NCBI RefSeq assembly: GCF_002632585.1
Contig: NZ_NIBV01000003.1
Coordinates: 186,001-250,000, forward strand
Direction: 5' to 3'
Origin: Xenorhabdus szentirmaii DSM 16338
GTDB taxonomy: Bacteria; Pseudomonadota; Gammaproteobacteria; Enterobacterales; Enterobacteriaceae
Length of the DNA stretch: 64,000 nt
A model generated the notes under the pieces. It ran no database searches, had not been told where the DNA came from, and was given only the letters and a program-made list of their open reading frames with translations. Positions 53,737 to 62,911 of the stretch are shown here, one piece after another; the first letter of the stretch is position 1; each line of letters starts with the position of its first letter. The position numbers and the translations under genes are program-made.

Positions 53737-54534
53737 ATGGAAGACACAACAATGACAGAAACCACAACGCCCACAATAAGTTGGCAAGAATGGTTGAATG
53801 AATCCAATGATGCGCCGGTGTTCTTTATTCTCAACTCTTTGGCGAGACCAAATCCGGTAGAGCACTTTTATCTCAATGATTGGGTCGAAGAAGCTTTTCC
53901 GCTCTACAGCGGCACACCGATGCGCAAAATGCTGAAACAAAGCCCGTGGCTGGTACAGGCGAAAACCCGCCAGTTATATCAGATAGGAATGATGTTGGAT
54001 AGCCATACGCTCAGTGACAACAGCTGGGGCTGGGCGTACCGCAGTCGTGCCTCGTGGCAAGAACAATTGGCTCATTGGCAGCGGCGGCATTTGGTAATGA
54101 TGAATGGTGAACAAGTGCTGTTTCGTATCATGGACTCCCGCGTTTTTGGTGCGATGGTACCGGCTTTCACGCCCAGCGATTGGTCGTTAATGTTGGCTCC
54201 GGTCACAGAGCTGATGCTTGACACTCCACAGCCGGTAAAGTTTTGCCGCCCCGAAGTTTGTGGAGAAGGGAACAGTGAGATCCCTTTTACATTGGGTGAG
54301 CATTTGTTGGCAGTCTGGCTGCATTCTCCCTATGGTCTGAAAGTGCTGAGCAGTTCACTGTATTATGACTTATGGGAAAACCACGGAGAAATGGTTCAAC
54401 AGCTGGATCAACCCATGGGGAGTTTGAAATCACAAATAGAGTTGTGGCTGCGGAAAAAAATTGAAACTGGCCAATATGTTGAAAAACTCTCCAGTCAGGA
54501 TTATCTGTTGGCGATGGAACAAGAAAAGGAATAG
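53737..54534 (+). CDS. DUF4123 adaptor (Tap/Tec) for T6SS effector loading
   Basis: 265 residues with the DUF4123 pattern: FFILNSLARPNPVEHFYL, then EAFPLYSGTPMRKMLKQSPWLVQ, and DNSWGWAYRSRASWQEQLAHWQRRH. These chaperones load a specific effector onto VgrG. It lies 8 bp after vgrG and 11 bp before the lipase gene, so the lipase is the likely client. GGAA is near the ATG at 53737; a second in-frame ATG (MTETTTP, 53752) is possible. Confidence 0.85.
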   Translation: MEDTTMTETTTPTISWQEWLNESNDAPVFFILNSLARPNPVEHFYLNDWVEEAFPLYSGTPMRKMLKQSPWLVQAKTRQLYQIGMMLDSHTLSDNSWGWAYRSRASWQEQLAHWQRRHLVMMNGEQVLFRIMDSRVFGAMVPAFTPSDWSLMLAPVTELMLDTPQPVKFCRPEVCGEGNSEIPFTLGEHLLAVWLHSPYGLKVLSSSLYYDLWENHGEMVQQLDQPMGSLKSQIELWLRKKIETGQYVEKLSSQDYLLAMEQEKE

Positions 54535-54545
54535 GAAAAAGATTT

Positions 54546-56402
54546 ATGAGTAATGAAAATTCGATTTATTCCCATAACTGCCCAAAAATACTGAAACACT
54601 GGGTGGAAATCCAACTGGTGGATGAACATAATAAACCAGTAGCAAATATGCCGTATACACTTACCAATTATGAGTACGCTAATCATCGTAAAGGTGTCAC
54701 GGATGATAATGGTTTAATCCGAGAAGAAAATCTGACGGCATGTCAATTAAGGTTGGAAATAGGCGCCCAATTTTTAACTGAAGCAATGGAAAAACGGTCA
54801 TTAAGAATAAAACGCGGAGAGGAAAACTCCATTGTTAAACCGCTGGCAGAAGCCGCTGGACATATATACCGATACGCTACGATAGGAGAACTGGTAGACA
54901 GCAAACCCAAGATTGAAAGTTGGGAGGAAGAAACGTTGCCCGCTTATCATTTTCCGGAACGGTTGAATGTGATGTATGGTCTTTCAATTAGCAAAGTGGA
55001 CGTTCGCCATGTTATAGAAGTTTGTCCATTTCGGGCTTGGTCATTGCTTCTTCATCACCAAAAAGATTATTCGTTGGTTAATGCCTATAATCAAGGATTG
55101 ATGGCAGTTTTAGCTTATGCAGAATTAGACGATAATGGCAGTAATAACATTAAGGGTTCAATATCTCATTTCTTTAATAATGAGTTATTGAATCTATCAG
55201 ATACTCCTAGTAGTATTGGAGAAGAAAAATTTGAAGCTATAGTATATGATGTTCCTTTTAGAGATCGTTATACTTGTGTTGAATTTATAGATACTGGAGA
55301 TAATTATGATGCGCAACTTTTTTATGTCGCTAATAAAAAAGAATTAATTATTAGCTGGCGTGGCACAGCACAAACTCAGGATTTTTTAACCGATGGAAAA
55401 TTCAAACCCATACACTTTAGCGAAAATGATTTTATAAAAAAAGGCAAAGTTCATAATGGATTTTTAAAATCTTTTATGGCTGGAACTAATGAATATGTTA
55501 CAAAGCATAAACTAACTGTTTCCAAGCACATAGAGAAATTAATTATAGGTAAGAATGTATTTGTTTGTGGTCATAGTTTAGGCGGCGCATTGGCATTACT
55601 TCATAGCGCCCAACTTAAAGAATATAACCCTTGCCTGTATACTTATGGTATGCCACGAACTTTAACTTATAATGCAATAATGGAAATAGAAAATTTAATT
55701 CATTATAGGCATTTAAATAAAGATGATTTGATTACAACATTGCCTTTTGAAAGAAATATGGATAATGTTTTCTTTCAGATGGAATTAGGTGTTATAGGAG
55801 ATGCTCTTGGAGGAATTCAAGAGGTCGTAAAATTAGTATCCTCTCTTGCTCCTCAAGAAATTTTAATCAATGCCATAAAAAATGATTACAATAAAGCAAA
55901 AAAAGATGACATTTATTTACATCATGGAAAAACTATCCATTTTCATGAAGGTTCTCTCTCTTTTTATGCTCCAGATGATTTGAAATCTATTACACCTCGC
56001 ATTGGTATCGAAAGAATAAAAATGGATTTTTATTCAAACCCAAACTTATTACCATTTGAATATTTTGCTCAAGAGATTTTTCCTAGTAATAGCCAACCTA
56101 AACTATATTCTATCCCAAACTTTTTTGATCACTCCAGTGTTAAATATGTAAAATATATAAATAAAAAAATGATTAATTTATGTCATCCCAAAATGAATAC
56201 TATCTATAAAAAAGATATAGAAAAATTTGAAAGAGCAATGGATCTTAAAAAAGATATATTAAGAAAAACATACAAACATTATCAATACTTCCTTAAGCTA
56301 GAACAAGAGATTGAAAAGTGCTTATCTATTACTAAACAAAGTAAAGAAGGGCAACATGCACTTGATCGTTACAGTTATTATGCAAATCAGGGGGTGGAGT
56401 AA
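54546..56402 (+). CDS. Class 3 lipase-type T6SS effector
   Basis: 618 residues. The N-terminal ~110 residues look like a T6SS spike-binding/Ig-like segment (HWVEIQLVDEHNKPVANMPYTL). The class 3 lipase domain has IISWRGTAQTQDFLTD (oxyanion side), VCGHSLGGALALLHS with the nucleophile Ser, a likely acid in HLNKDDLITTLPF, and His in LHHGKTIHFH. It probably acts on phospholipids of rival membranes (Tle-like). The GC content falls sharply at about 55,100 within the gene, and the AT-rich C-terminal half suggests a mosaic origin. Downstream lipoprotein genes are the likely periplasmic immunity proteins. Confidence 0.88.
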   Translation: MSNENSIYSHNCPKILKHWVEIQLVDEHNKPVANMPYTLTNYEYANHRKGVTDDNGLIREENLTACQLRLEIGAQFLTEAMEKRSLRIKRGEENSIVKPLAEAAGHIYRYATIGELVDSKPKIESWEEETLPAYHFPERLNVMYGLSISKVDVRHVIEVCPFRAWSLLLHHQKDYSLVNAYNQGLMAVLAYAELDDNGSNNIKGSISHFFNNELLNLSDTPSSIGEEKFEAIVYDVPFRDRYTCVEFIDTGDNYDAQLFYVANKKELIISWRGTAQTQDFLTDGKFKPIHFSENDFIKKGKVHNGFLKSFMAGTNEYVTKHKLTVSKHIEKLIIGKNVFVCGHSLGGALALLHSAQLKEYNPCLYTYGMPRTLTYNAIMEIENLIHYRHLNKDDLITTLPFERNMDNVFFQMELGVIGDALGGIQEVVKLVSSLAPQEILINAIKNDYNKAKKDDIYLHHGKTIHFHEGSLSFYAPDDLKSITPRIGIERIKMDFYSNPNLLPFEYFAQEIFPSNSQPKLYSIPNFFDHSSVKYVKYINKKMINLCHPKMNTIYKKDIEKFERAMDLKKDILRKTYKHYQYFLKLEQEIEKCLSITKQSKEGQHALDRYSYYANQGVE

Positions 56403-56406
56403 TTAT

Positions 56407-57162
56407 ATGCAATACATGAAATTAACTTTTATATTCATTTTCTCTCCTTTTTTAGTAGGGTGTGGGGAAATACTAGACTCTAAACTTGATAAATATTTCC
56501 CACTGAATCCTAAAAATGAAGGACAGTCTATTATTTTTTCTAGCAAATTGCCACTTAACACTCTACCTAGAGTTAGAGTTGAATTTATTTCCACCAAGTG
56601 TACTAAAATGTCTTTAAATGCAGCTTATACGAAAATTAATCACCGGGATAAAAAATCAAAAACAGTATGGGACATTGAAAATAAAGGAAATAATACTTTT
56701 GAAAGTAAGATTCCATTAAATGGCGGAGGTTGGTGTGATTGGAAACTAAATCAGATCGTTATTGGTCTCATTTACAATAAGGATCATTTCATCAATAAAA
56801 ATATTGAACTCAGTGAAAGTTCAAATTTATTCATTAATATAGAAAATGAAAGCAATAACAATAAAATTAAATCCAATGCATCTATTAATTACATAGAACG
56901 AATATATCCTGTATATGAAAAGATATCAGAAAAATATGAAAGAGTTTTCTTTATATCGCCACATAGAGGTGAGAAACATAATATGTCATTACCCAAAAAC
57001 ACTAATGGTTATATTTATTATAGCCCAAAATTAAATGAATCAAAGGTTACTCATGTTTTCATTTCAGGAGAAAATTCTTTTGTAAGATACCCTAATGGAG
57101 AAATAAATCGCAATTCAGATTATATTGATTATCAAAAAATAGATAATCTAACTATTAATTAG
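56407..57162 (+). CDS. Lipoprotein, probable immunity protein for the lipase effector (intact copy)
   Basis: About 251 residues from the ATG at 56407, with GGAG 7 bases upstream; the frame also runs upstream inside the lipase gene, which I discount. The signal peptide ends in a lipobox (FIFSPFLVGCGEILDS). The mature part has KLDKYFPLNPKNEGQSIIF, KCTKMSLNAAY, IPLNGGGWCDWKLNQIVIGL and RYPNGEINRNSDY. Two decayed paralogues follow. A periplasm-facing lipoprotein directly after a Tle-type lipase is the expected immunity arrangement. The family is unknown to me. It starts 4 bp after the lipase stop. Confidence 0.8.
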   Translation: MQYMKLTFIFIFSPFLVGCGEILDSKLDKYFPLNPKNEGQSIIFSSKLPLNTLPRVRVEFISTKCTKMSLNAAYTKINHRDKKSKTVWDIENKGNNTFESKIPLNGGGWCDWKLNQIVIGLIYNKDHFINKNIELSESSNLFINIENESNNNKIKSNASINYIERIYPVYEKISEKYERVFFISPHRGEKHNMSLPKNTNGYIYYSPKLNESKVTHVFISGENSFVRYPNGEINRNSDYIDYQKIDNLTIN

Positions 57163-57200
57163 AAGAGTCTGTAAGTAATAGGATTGATGAGATTGATTTA

Positions 57201-57226
57201 CTCACCTCAATACATATTGAGGTGAG
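57201..57226 (+). terminator. Stem-loop after the lipase-immunity gene
   Basis: A perfect 10-bp stem CTCACCTCAA / TTGAGGTGAG with a 6-base loop. It has no T run, so intrinsic termination is only possible. Similar stem-loops follow the other immunity paralogues. Confidence 0.55.
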
Positions 57227-57499
57227 CTATTAGGTAATAACGAATGTGTAAAGTTATGTTGTAAAGTTATGTTGGTTAGTTAATTGTTCTCATTTGTAAT
57301 TGTTTTTGTAAGAAGCAGTAATTTATTAATAATTATTTTAATTTTTAAGCAAGAAAGGTAGGGTATAAATAAAATATTGTAGTACTATAATAAATATAAA
57401 AACAATAAGAATTTTGAGGGATTTTAAAGTGTATAAAAAATCATATCGTTAGAGTTTATTATATTATCTACCAATGCATATGCCTCTTAATGGTCTATA

Positions 57500-57860
57500 T
57501 TGATTGGTTGTTTTACTTCAGATACTAAAAAACCAATCAATATAAAATTTGTAGATATGTATTCAAAAAAAGATAATGTCAGAATTGGCTATATCAAGTA
57601 TGAGGCTTCCCATATGGCTATACCGATTGTTTTTATTAAGGAAGATTTTGTGAAATATTATCTGAGGATAGGCCGTATCAGTATAAAACTGTATGGAGAA
57701 AGGCAATTAAAGAGGAGATTGGCGGGGAGTATGAAGTTATTTCACAAGGAGCAAGACACTATGGTTTTTCATATATAGATAAAAGAGGCAAACTAGTATA
57801 GTTTGAGGTGAATTTGGTGCTTATGATATGGAAAAAAGATTGCATTTGGAAGTAATTCAT
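57500..57860 (+). pseudogene. Frameshifted remnant of an unknown small gene
   Basis: A 92-codon frame (57500-57778, NIKFVDMYSKKDNVRIGYIKYEAS) gives way in another frame to WRKAIKEEIGGEYEVISQGARHYG and then FGAYDMEKRLHLEV. The pieces look like protein but need frame changes to join, so this is probably a decayed toxin or immunity gene. I do not recognise it. The rest of 57227-58009 is AT-rich, with no gene. Confidence 0.4.
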
Positions 57861-58009
57861 GTTTTTTTAGTTTAAATTGTATGCAATTCTGTTTTTTTAT
57901 ATTCTAACATTCAACAATAAATAAGATGCATCATGAACAAAAAACGATCTAAGGTAACACGGCGTTGATATTTGTGATCATCATATAAAGATTAAATAAG
58001 GAATGTTAC

Positions 58010-58736
58010 ATGAGTAAGATAAAAATTCTAGTTATTGCTATATTATCTTTTAATTTAACTGGATGCGATGGATTTTTAGATGAAAAATTTGATAAATATT
58101 CTCCAATCAACCCACAAAATGATGGCCAATTTGTTATGGTATCTAATATTTCTCTATCAAATACTAAAACCCATATTACTGCTAAATACATATCTGACAA
58201 ATGTGCTAGGACGCACTATAATTCAAGTTTTCGTCCTACTGGAAAAGATGGTAGAACAAGAGAAATCAAATGGGCCTTATCAGATCAAAATGGTCAGAAA
58301 TTTGAAACAAGAATCCCTCTTAATGGAGGTGGTTGGTGCGAATGGAAATTAAGTGAGATTAATATTGGACTTGCTTACACTAGTCATCCTCTTGCGACAA
58401 AAGATACAAATTTATATGTAAGTGGAGTTTTAACTGTTTTTATAAATGACGTTATAATAAACCCAAATTTAAAAGAAAAATATGAAGATAACGTCATAAA
58501 TTACACACCTATTTTTCATACTGTCTATGATAACTCCATTGATTTCCCATCTATTATATTTTCATCACCACAAAAATATAATAAATATCGTTTATGGATA
58601 AAAGAAGGTGATAATGGTTATATTAATTACGCTCCAACAATAGATAAATTAAATACTATAAAAAAAAACATACAAAGATGGTAAGTATCTTATTGAAAAT
58701 TTAAATGGGGAGATAAATAACCACTTACTTCAATAG
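58010..58736 (+). pseudogene. Lipoprotein immunity paralogue 2, frameshifted near its end
   Basis: The open frame from 58010 ends at 58684 (224 residues): signal and lipobox LSFNLTGCDGFLDEKFDKYSPINPQNDGQF, then IPLNGGGWCEWKLSEINIGLAY as in paralogue 1. At a run of nine A (58660-58668) the frame breaks. One base of slippage restores TYKDGKYLIENLNGEINN, matching RYPNGEIN of paralogue 1, and ends at TAG 58734-58736. AAGGAA lies before the ATG. The protein may still be made with an altered tail of a few residues, or expression may vary through slippage at the A run. Confidence 0.72.
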
Positions 58737-58751
58737 AAAATTTATTATACC

Positions 58752-58787
58752 GCCCATTTATAGGATTCTAAAAATCTATCAATGGGC
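58752..58787 (+). terminator. Stem-loop after paralogue 2
   Basis: GCCCATT (58752-58758) pairs with AATGGGC (58781-58787), with an inner GATT/AATC pairing. No T run. Confidence 0.45.
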
Positions 58788-58943
58788 TGAGTGAAGCTTG
58801 AAATGCAACTTTCTCCGATGCAAACCGAGTTATTCCTCTTTTGCAACAATAAGTGGGATAAACACAAAGCTCTATGGCAAATAACGATTATGGTCTTGAT
58901 TTAAAACAATATTACCAACATAAGAATGTGATAATGTGAAAAA

Positions 58944-59712
58944 ATGAAATTGGCTTTATTAATTGGATTATCAATACCTTTACTATCTGGATGTGACTTT
59001 GCTTTAAATACAGCCTCAGATATTAAAGATACTTTAATCGATAAAATTGCACCGTTCAACCCACCGACTACATCCAAATGGATTGAATTTGAAGGAATTA
59101 TACCTAAGAACACTAAACCTAGACTAACCATTGAATATATATCCAATAAATGTTTAAATTCTAAATTTTCTTTTAGTAGCTCACCTTATAATGTATACAT
59201 GACCCCTAAACATCATTACGTAAATGACATAAATATTTCAGCAGATCCAACCACAAGAATTTTTAAGAAAAAAATCCCTGTTGATGGTGGGGTTGGAAAG
59301 TTAAAATTATTAATTTAGCATTAGATGCTAATAATCGGAATTATCTAGATAAAGGTGCTGAGTTAGCTGCTGGAGTTGGCATTAATGTAACGGTGATTGA
59401 TCATGACGACATTCAAAAATTACCAAAATATATAAATAATAACATTATTTACAATACAATTATATACCCGTATTTAATTGAATACCCAGACAAATCAAAT
59501 AGGCTTATATAGAAAAACTGGCGTGAGTGAAACTAAATTTCAGGTAAAAAATTAATGAACAAGGAAAAATTAGTTACAATCCTATTTTAGATGAATCTAA
59601 AATGCCAATAATTATTATTTCAAAAAACAAAGAACAATCAAAGGTTATGTATCCTAATGGTAGAATAGAAAGAGGAAAGAGGAAAGAGGAAAGAGGATTG
59701 ATTATGATTTAA
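58944..59712 (+). pseudogene. Lipoprotein immunity paralogue 3, multiply frameshifted
   Basis: Begins MKLALLIGLSIPLLSGCDFAL (lipobox LLSGC). The frame holds to IPVDGGVGKLKLLI and stops at 59318. A one-base change in the GGTGGGG run near 59290 would restore WKVKIINLALDANNRNYLDKG, matching the paralogues. A later break near 59510 precedes SYNPILDESKMPIIIISKN and YPNGRIERG in another frame, ending at TAA 59710-59712. Three frames together rebuild a full paralogue, so the gene is dead. Four near-copies of AGAGGAA lie at 59671-59697. Confidence 0.7.
59671..59697 (+). repeat. Short tandem heptamer AGAGGAA, 3.9 copies
   Basis: Perfect tandem AGAGGAA units from 59671, inside the decayed lipoprotein paralogue 3. 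Slippage here would shift the frame, since 7 is not a multiple of 3. Confidence 0.8.
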
Positions 59713-59801
59713 TAAAGTAAAACGTGACAATAAAACATTAGCAATAATAAAAATTCTCTTTCATAGAAGTCGGTTTTACTGCTGAAAAATAAATAATATA
59801 T

Positions 59802-59827
59802 CTCAATGGGAATAAACTCCCATTGAG
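59802..59827 (+). terminator. Stem-loop after paralogue 3
   Basis: CTCAATGGGA / TCCCATTGAG, a perfect 10-bp stem with a 6-base loop and no T run. Confidence 0.5.
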
Positions 59828-59920
59828 CATATCATAAGCACCATCACGGATAAAATCATTCCAGAACTGAAACAGCGGCAACAACGCTCGTTGGAAGACA
59901 TTTATCCTTTATATGGTTAG

Positions 59921-60463
59921 ACGCCATTTGCACCTGTCACCGGGGAAAACTTCTCCTACAACACAGAACCGCCAACGCCTATCACCGATCCCAGCTGCCA
60001 ACCTGCGGGTTTTGGTATCATTGGCCGTCCCTGGTTACCCCGACGAACCAAAGCGGGCACCTATGATGAAACCTGGCTGGAAGAGCGCCATCCGTATTTG
60101 CCTGACGATTTTGATTTTGGTTACTGGAATAACGCACCGGAAGACCAGCAAATCGACCATCCCGATAACAATATCCGTATCAGCCTGTTCCACCTCACCC
60201 GTGAAGGTATATTGCGAGTACAGCTACCGGGACACCGGCCCTTTATGCTGCTGAGAATGATGAATGGCGAAATGATACCTGACCTGATGTATTTGGATAC
60301 CTTAATTATCGACAGCGAAGCGCTCACCCTTTCAATGACCTATCGCTATCACGCCGAAATTGACGAGTCGATCAGATTGATGGAGGCGCGGTTTGAGATG
60401 AACCCGAATGCCCCTCTGGTCAGGATCGATTTAGGCGATGGCAAGGAGTTGCATTATGGCTGA
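59921..60463 (+). pseudogene. C-terminal fragment of a DUF2169 T6SS accessory protein
   Basis: The open frame after TAG (59918-59920) encodes 180 residues: PAGFGIIGRPWLPRRTKAGTYDETWLEERHPYLPDDFDFGYWNNAPEDQQI and LPGHRPFMLL...YLDTLIIDSEALTLSMTYR. This is the C-terminal half of DUF2169 proteins, which accompany PAAR-like and effector genes. The N-terminal half, with the start, is missing. A short frame before the TAG (ITDKIIPELKQRQQRSLEDIYPLYG) is in phase but I cannot place it. The fragment overlaps the DUF4150 gene by 8 bp, as an intact gene would. Confidence 0.7.
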
Positions 60464-60812
60464 TAACTACTTCGCCCGAACGGCAACACAATGGATGGTC
60501 GTCAGCATTGTGCCGGATGTATGCAAAACCCCGATGGGGGCATCAACACCGCCCATTCCCTATCCGGTCGTGGCCAAACTGGCAGAAAGCTCTGTACCGG
60601 TCAAATCGGTGCGGGCAAACGGCAAACCCCTGGTGGTTTTCGCACAAAGCTTTGTGCCTCAGACACTGGGCGACCAACCCGGTGTTGCCAATGGCATCAA
60701 AAGCGGCACCGTGGGAGGCAAGTGCCATCCTAAAGAACACTCAAAAAGTGTCCGGGCAGGCAACAGGCTTCTGCTGCGACACGGTGACAAATTCTGGATG
60801 AACGGCGCATAA
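60456..60812 (+). CDS. DUF4150 PAAR-like T6SS spike-tip protein
   Basis: 118 residues from the ATG at 60456 (MADNYFARTATQWMVVSIVPDVCKTPMG). TPPIPYPVVAKL and GGKCHPKEHSKSVRAGNRLLLRHGDKFWMNG fit the DUF4150/PAAR-like family that caps VgrG and carries effectors. The frame has an earlier ATG (60438) inside the DUF2169 fragment, but 60456 fits the family start. The next gene, a DNase effector, begins 10 bp later and is probably delivered with it. Confidence 0.85.
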   Translation: MADNYFARTATQWMVVSIVPDVCKTPMGASTPPIPYPVVAKLAESSVPVKSVRANGKPLVVFAQSFVPQTLGDQPGVANGIKSGTVGGKCHPKEHSKSVRAGNRLLLRHGDKFWMNGA

Positions 60813-60822
60813 GGATACGGCT

Positions 60823-61509
60823 ATGGCCAAGAAACCACAAAAAACAAAAAAAACACCGCCTACAGTGAGTGATCAGCCTTTGCTGGAGAAAAAGGCGCGC
60901 AATGATTCCCCGACAGGGGAAGGCAACACAATAGGTGAAATTGTCGGACAACCCCCTCAGACCACTAAAGCGCCCGGTGAAGCAAGCCCTGTACTCACAT
61001 CCGGCACACAAACCGAAAAAAGTTTTTCCGCTCGCGCCTATGACAGCGCGAAGAATGCAGCTGTTGAAAGCGGTAAAAGTGCTGCCGAAATGGGGAAAGG
61101 TGCGGCCAAAGATACCTGGAATTTTGGGGTAGACATTGTAGAAATTGCGTATCCGGCTGCCCAACGGGAGGCGGCTCGTGACATGGAAGACGCGGCAAAG
61201 TGGTATGAACTCTTCGGCAATAAAGAACATGCAAAGGTGTTAACGGAAGCTGCTGAAGAGGCCAGAGAAAGAGCAGACACCGGTAATCTTGATGTACTCA
61301 GGGTGACATTAGCTAATCCGGAGCAGGAACTCGGTGCAGTAGTGGGTGATTTGAACCCGAAAGGAATAGTCAAGGGAATGGTTAAAGGCATCGCTAAGGG
61401 CGGATCAAAAGTGATGTCAATGTTCTCCGGCAAGGGAGAAGCGCGGAAGAACTCCCGAGCCAAGCGAAGACAGGAAAGAGCAGAGAAAAGAGATGAAAAA
61501 ACACCCTAA
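60823..61509 (+). CDS. N-terminal part of a Tde-type DNase effector, ended by in-frame TAA
   Basis: 228 residues up to TAA at 61507-61509. It has a Lys/Pro-rich start, an Ala-rich helical region (DSAKNAAVESGKSAAEMGKGAAKDT), and a Gly-x-x-x-Gly zipper-like stretch (GIVKGMVKGIAKGG). These fit the delivery part of Tde DNases, whose glycine zipper is reported to aid translocation. The same frame continues without another stop to 62193 and encodes the toxin domain, so one nonsense codon (codon 229) separates delivery from catalysis. As it stands this is probably a disarmed effector. Confidence 0.75.
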   Translation: MAKKPQKTKKTPPTVSDQPLLEKKARNDSPTGEGNTIGEIVGQPPQTTKAPGEASPVLTSGTQTEKSFSARAYDSAKNAAVESGKSAAEMGKGAAKDTWNFGVDIVEIAYPAAQREAARDMEDAAKWYELFGNKEHAKVLTEAAEEARERADTGNLDVLRVTLANPEQELGAVVGDLNPKGIVKGMVKGIAKGGSKVMSMFSGKGEARKNSRAKRRQERAEKRDEKTP

Positions 61510-62193
61510 AAGAACCCAGAAGAGCTTAAAAAGGAGCTAAAAGAGAATCAACAAAATAAAGGGGGCAAAATCAAAGGCGTTAAAAAAACAAAACCCGCTT
61601 GCTTTAATCCCTATAATGGAAAGTATTATAAATCATTAAAAACAGATAAAGAAAGAAAGGCCTATGTACAAGAATACGAGGCCCAACTTCGCAGGCAACA
61701 AGATGCGATTAATGAAATGACGCCTGCTGAGTTTAAGGCTGCTAGAACGGCTTTTAAAAAAGCAAAAGAGGATAACAAAAAAGGAATTGGCCGTAATACC
61801 GCAGCTGCTCCTGCGCAAGAAAAGTTTAGAAAATCTTTAAATGATAAGATATTCAAACGAATATACAAAAGTCAAAGAAATAAAGGCATTTCACCAGATA
61901 AAGCAGAAGAATTAGCACAAAACAAAACTGATGAAATAATGGATGGGCTGGCTGCATTGCACGAACCGGATATGTCGGCAGGTGGTCAAAATCATCCCAA
62001 GCCCACAAGAGCCGGTAGTACTAACGTGAACAGCGCTATTGGAAAGAGCTGGTCTTATCGTATATCAACATTAGATAAAGCAGCCCAAGAAGCCATTGAC
62101 AGCGGTTTAAGTGACGCTAAGATGAATGTTCAGTTAGAAGTGTGCCGAAATAATAAAAAGAAACCTCAAAAACGTAAGAAGAGGAATAAGTAA
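61510..62193 (+). pseudogene. Ntox15/Tde DNase toxin domain, cut off by the upstream TAA
   Basis: In phase with the gene at 60823: KNPEELKKELKENQQ, then CFNPYNGKYYKSL, RRQQDAINEMTPAEFKAART, and the catalytic HxxD motif in LAALHEPDMSAGG, followed by NVNSAIGKSW and AKMNVQLEVCR. This is the polymorphic toxin type 15 (Tde1-like) DNase domain. ATG at 61717 would give 158 residues that keep HxxD but lose the delivery part and the start of the domain. The full gene would be 456 residues. Its TAA shares a base with the immunity gene ATG. Confidence 0.78.
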
Positions 62194-62828
62194 TGCGTGA
62201 TGAAGATTTTGAGTATTTTATAAAAAAATGGGGAGAAGCAACTCAACATAGAGCTGTACCTGTTGAATCTATAGAAAAATGGTTGGGAAAATTACCTGGG
62301 CAGTTATTGTACTATTGGAAAACAGAAGGCTGGAATAGTTATCAAAATGGCTTATTCAGCATTGTCAATCCTGACGATTATGAAGATATCGTTGATATGT
62401 GGCTGGAAGATACTCCTTTTGAGTCTATGGATTCCTATCATGTTATCGCCAGAAGCGGTTTTGGTGAACTTTACCTCTGTGGGCAAAAGACTGGCACAAT
62501 ATTATCAATATCATGTATCTTTAATACTATTTTCTATGATAAAGAAGACTCTTCAGAGAAAACAAAAGAAGAGTTAAATTTTGATATTTCCACTTTTTTC
62601 TCAAGTAAAAATATAGATTCACTGGATCTAACCGAAGAGTCAAACACAAATATTTTTTCAAAAGCCATAGAAAATTATGGTTTATTAAATGAAAATGAAA
62701 TATTTGGTTTTGAGCCAGCAATTTCTTTAGGTGGTGAGATTAAAGTTGAAAACGTGAGAAAAATGAACATGCATATTCATTTTGATATTTTACGCCAATT
62801 CTCCGAACCTGATATACATGAATTTTGA
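62193..62828 (+). CDS. GAD-like/Tdi1-type T6SS immunity protein, copy 1
   Basis: 211 residues. The N-terminal GAD-like domain has FIKKWGEATQHRAVPVESIEKWLGKLPGQLLYYWKTEGWNSY and LFSIVNPDDYEDIVDMWL. The C-terminal Tdi1-like (DUF1851) part has AIENYGLLNENEIFGFEPAISLGG. Tdi1 proteins neutralise Tde DNases in the cytoplasm. The ATG shares its A with the TAA of the DNase gene, so translation is coupled. It is intact while the toxin is broken. Two further copies follow. Confidence 0.88.
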   Translation: MRDEDFEYFIKKWGEATQHRAVPVESIEKWLGKLPGQLLYYWKTEGWNSYQNGLFSIVNPDDYEDIVDMWLEDTPFESMDSYHVIARSGFGELYLCGQKTGTILSISCIFNTIFYDKEDSSEKTKEELNFDISTFFSSKNIDSLDLTEESNTNIFSKAIENYGLLNENEIFGFEPAISLGGEIKVENVRKMNMHIHFDILRQFSEPDIHEF

Positions 62829-62857
62829 CTATGTCACCTATATAATGATTTCCCTCC

Positions 62858-62887
62858 TTCAAATAACTGCTTATGCAGTTATTTGAA
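62858..62887 (+). terminator. 13-bp stem-loop between immunity copies 1 and 2
   Basis: TTCAAATAACTGC / GCAGTTATTTGAA with a 4-base loop, a perfect stem. No T run on the plus strand, so termination is possible, not certain. Confidence 0.6.
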
Positions 62888-62911
62888 TCACCTTATTAGC
62901 AGAGATAAATA

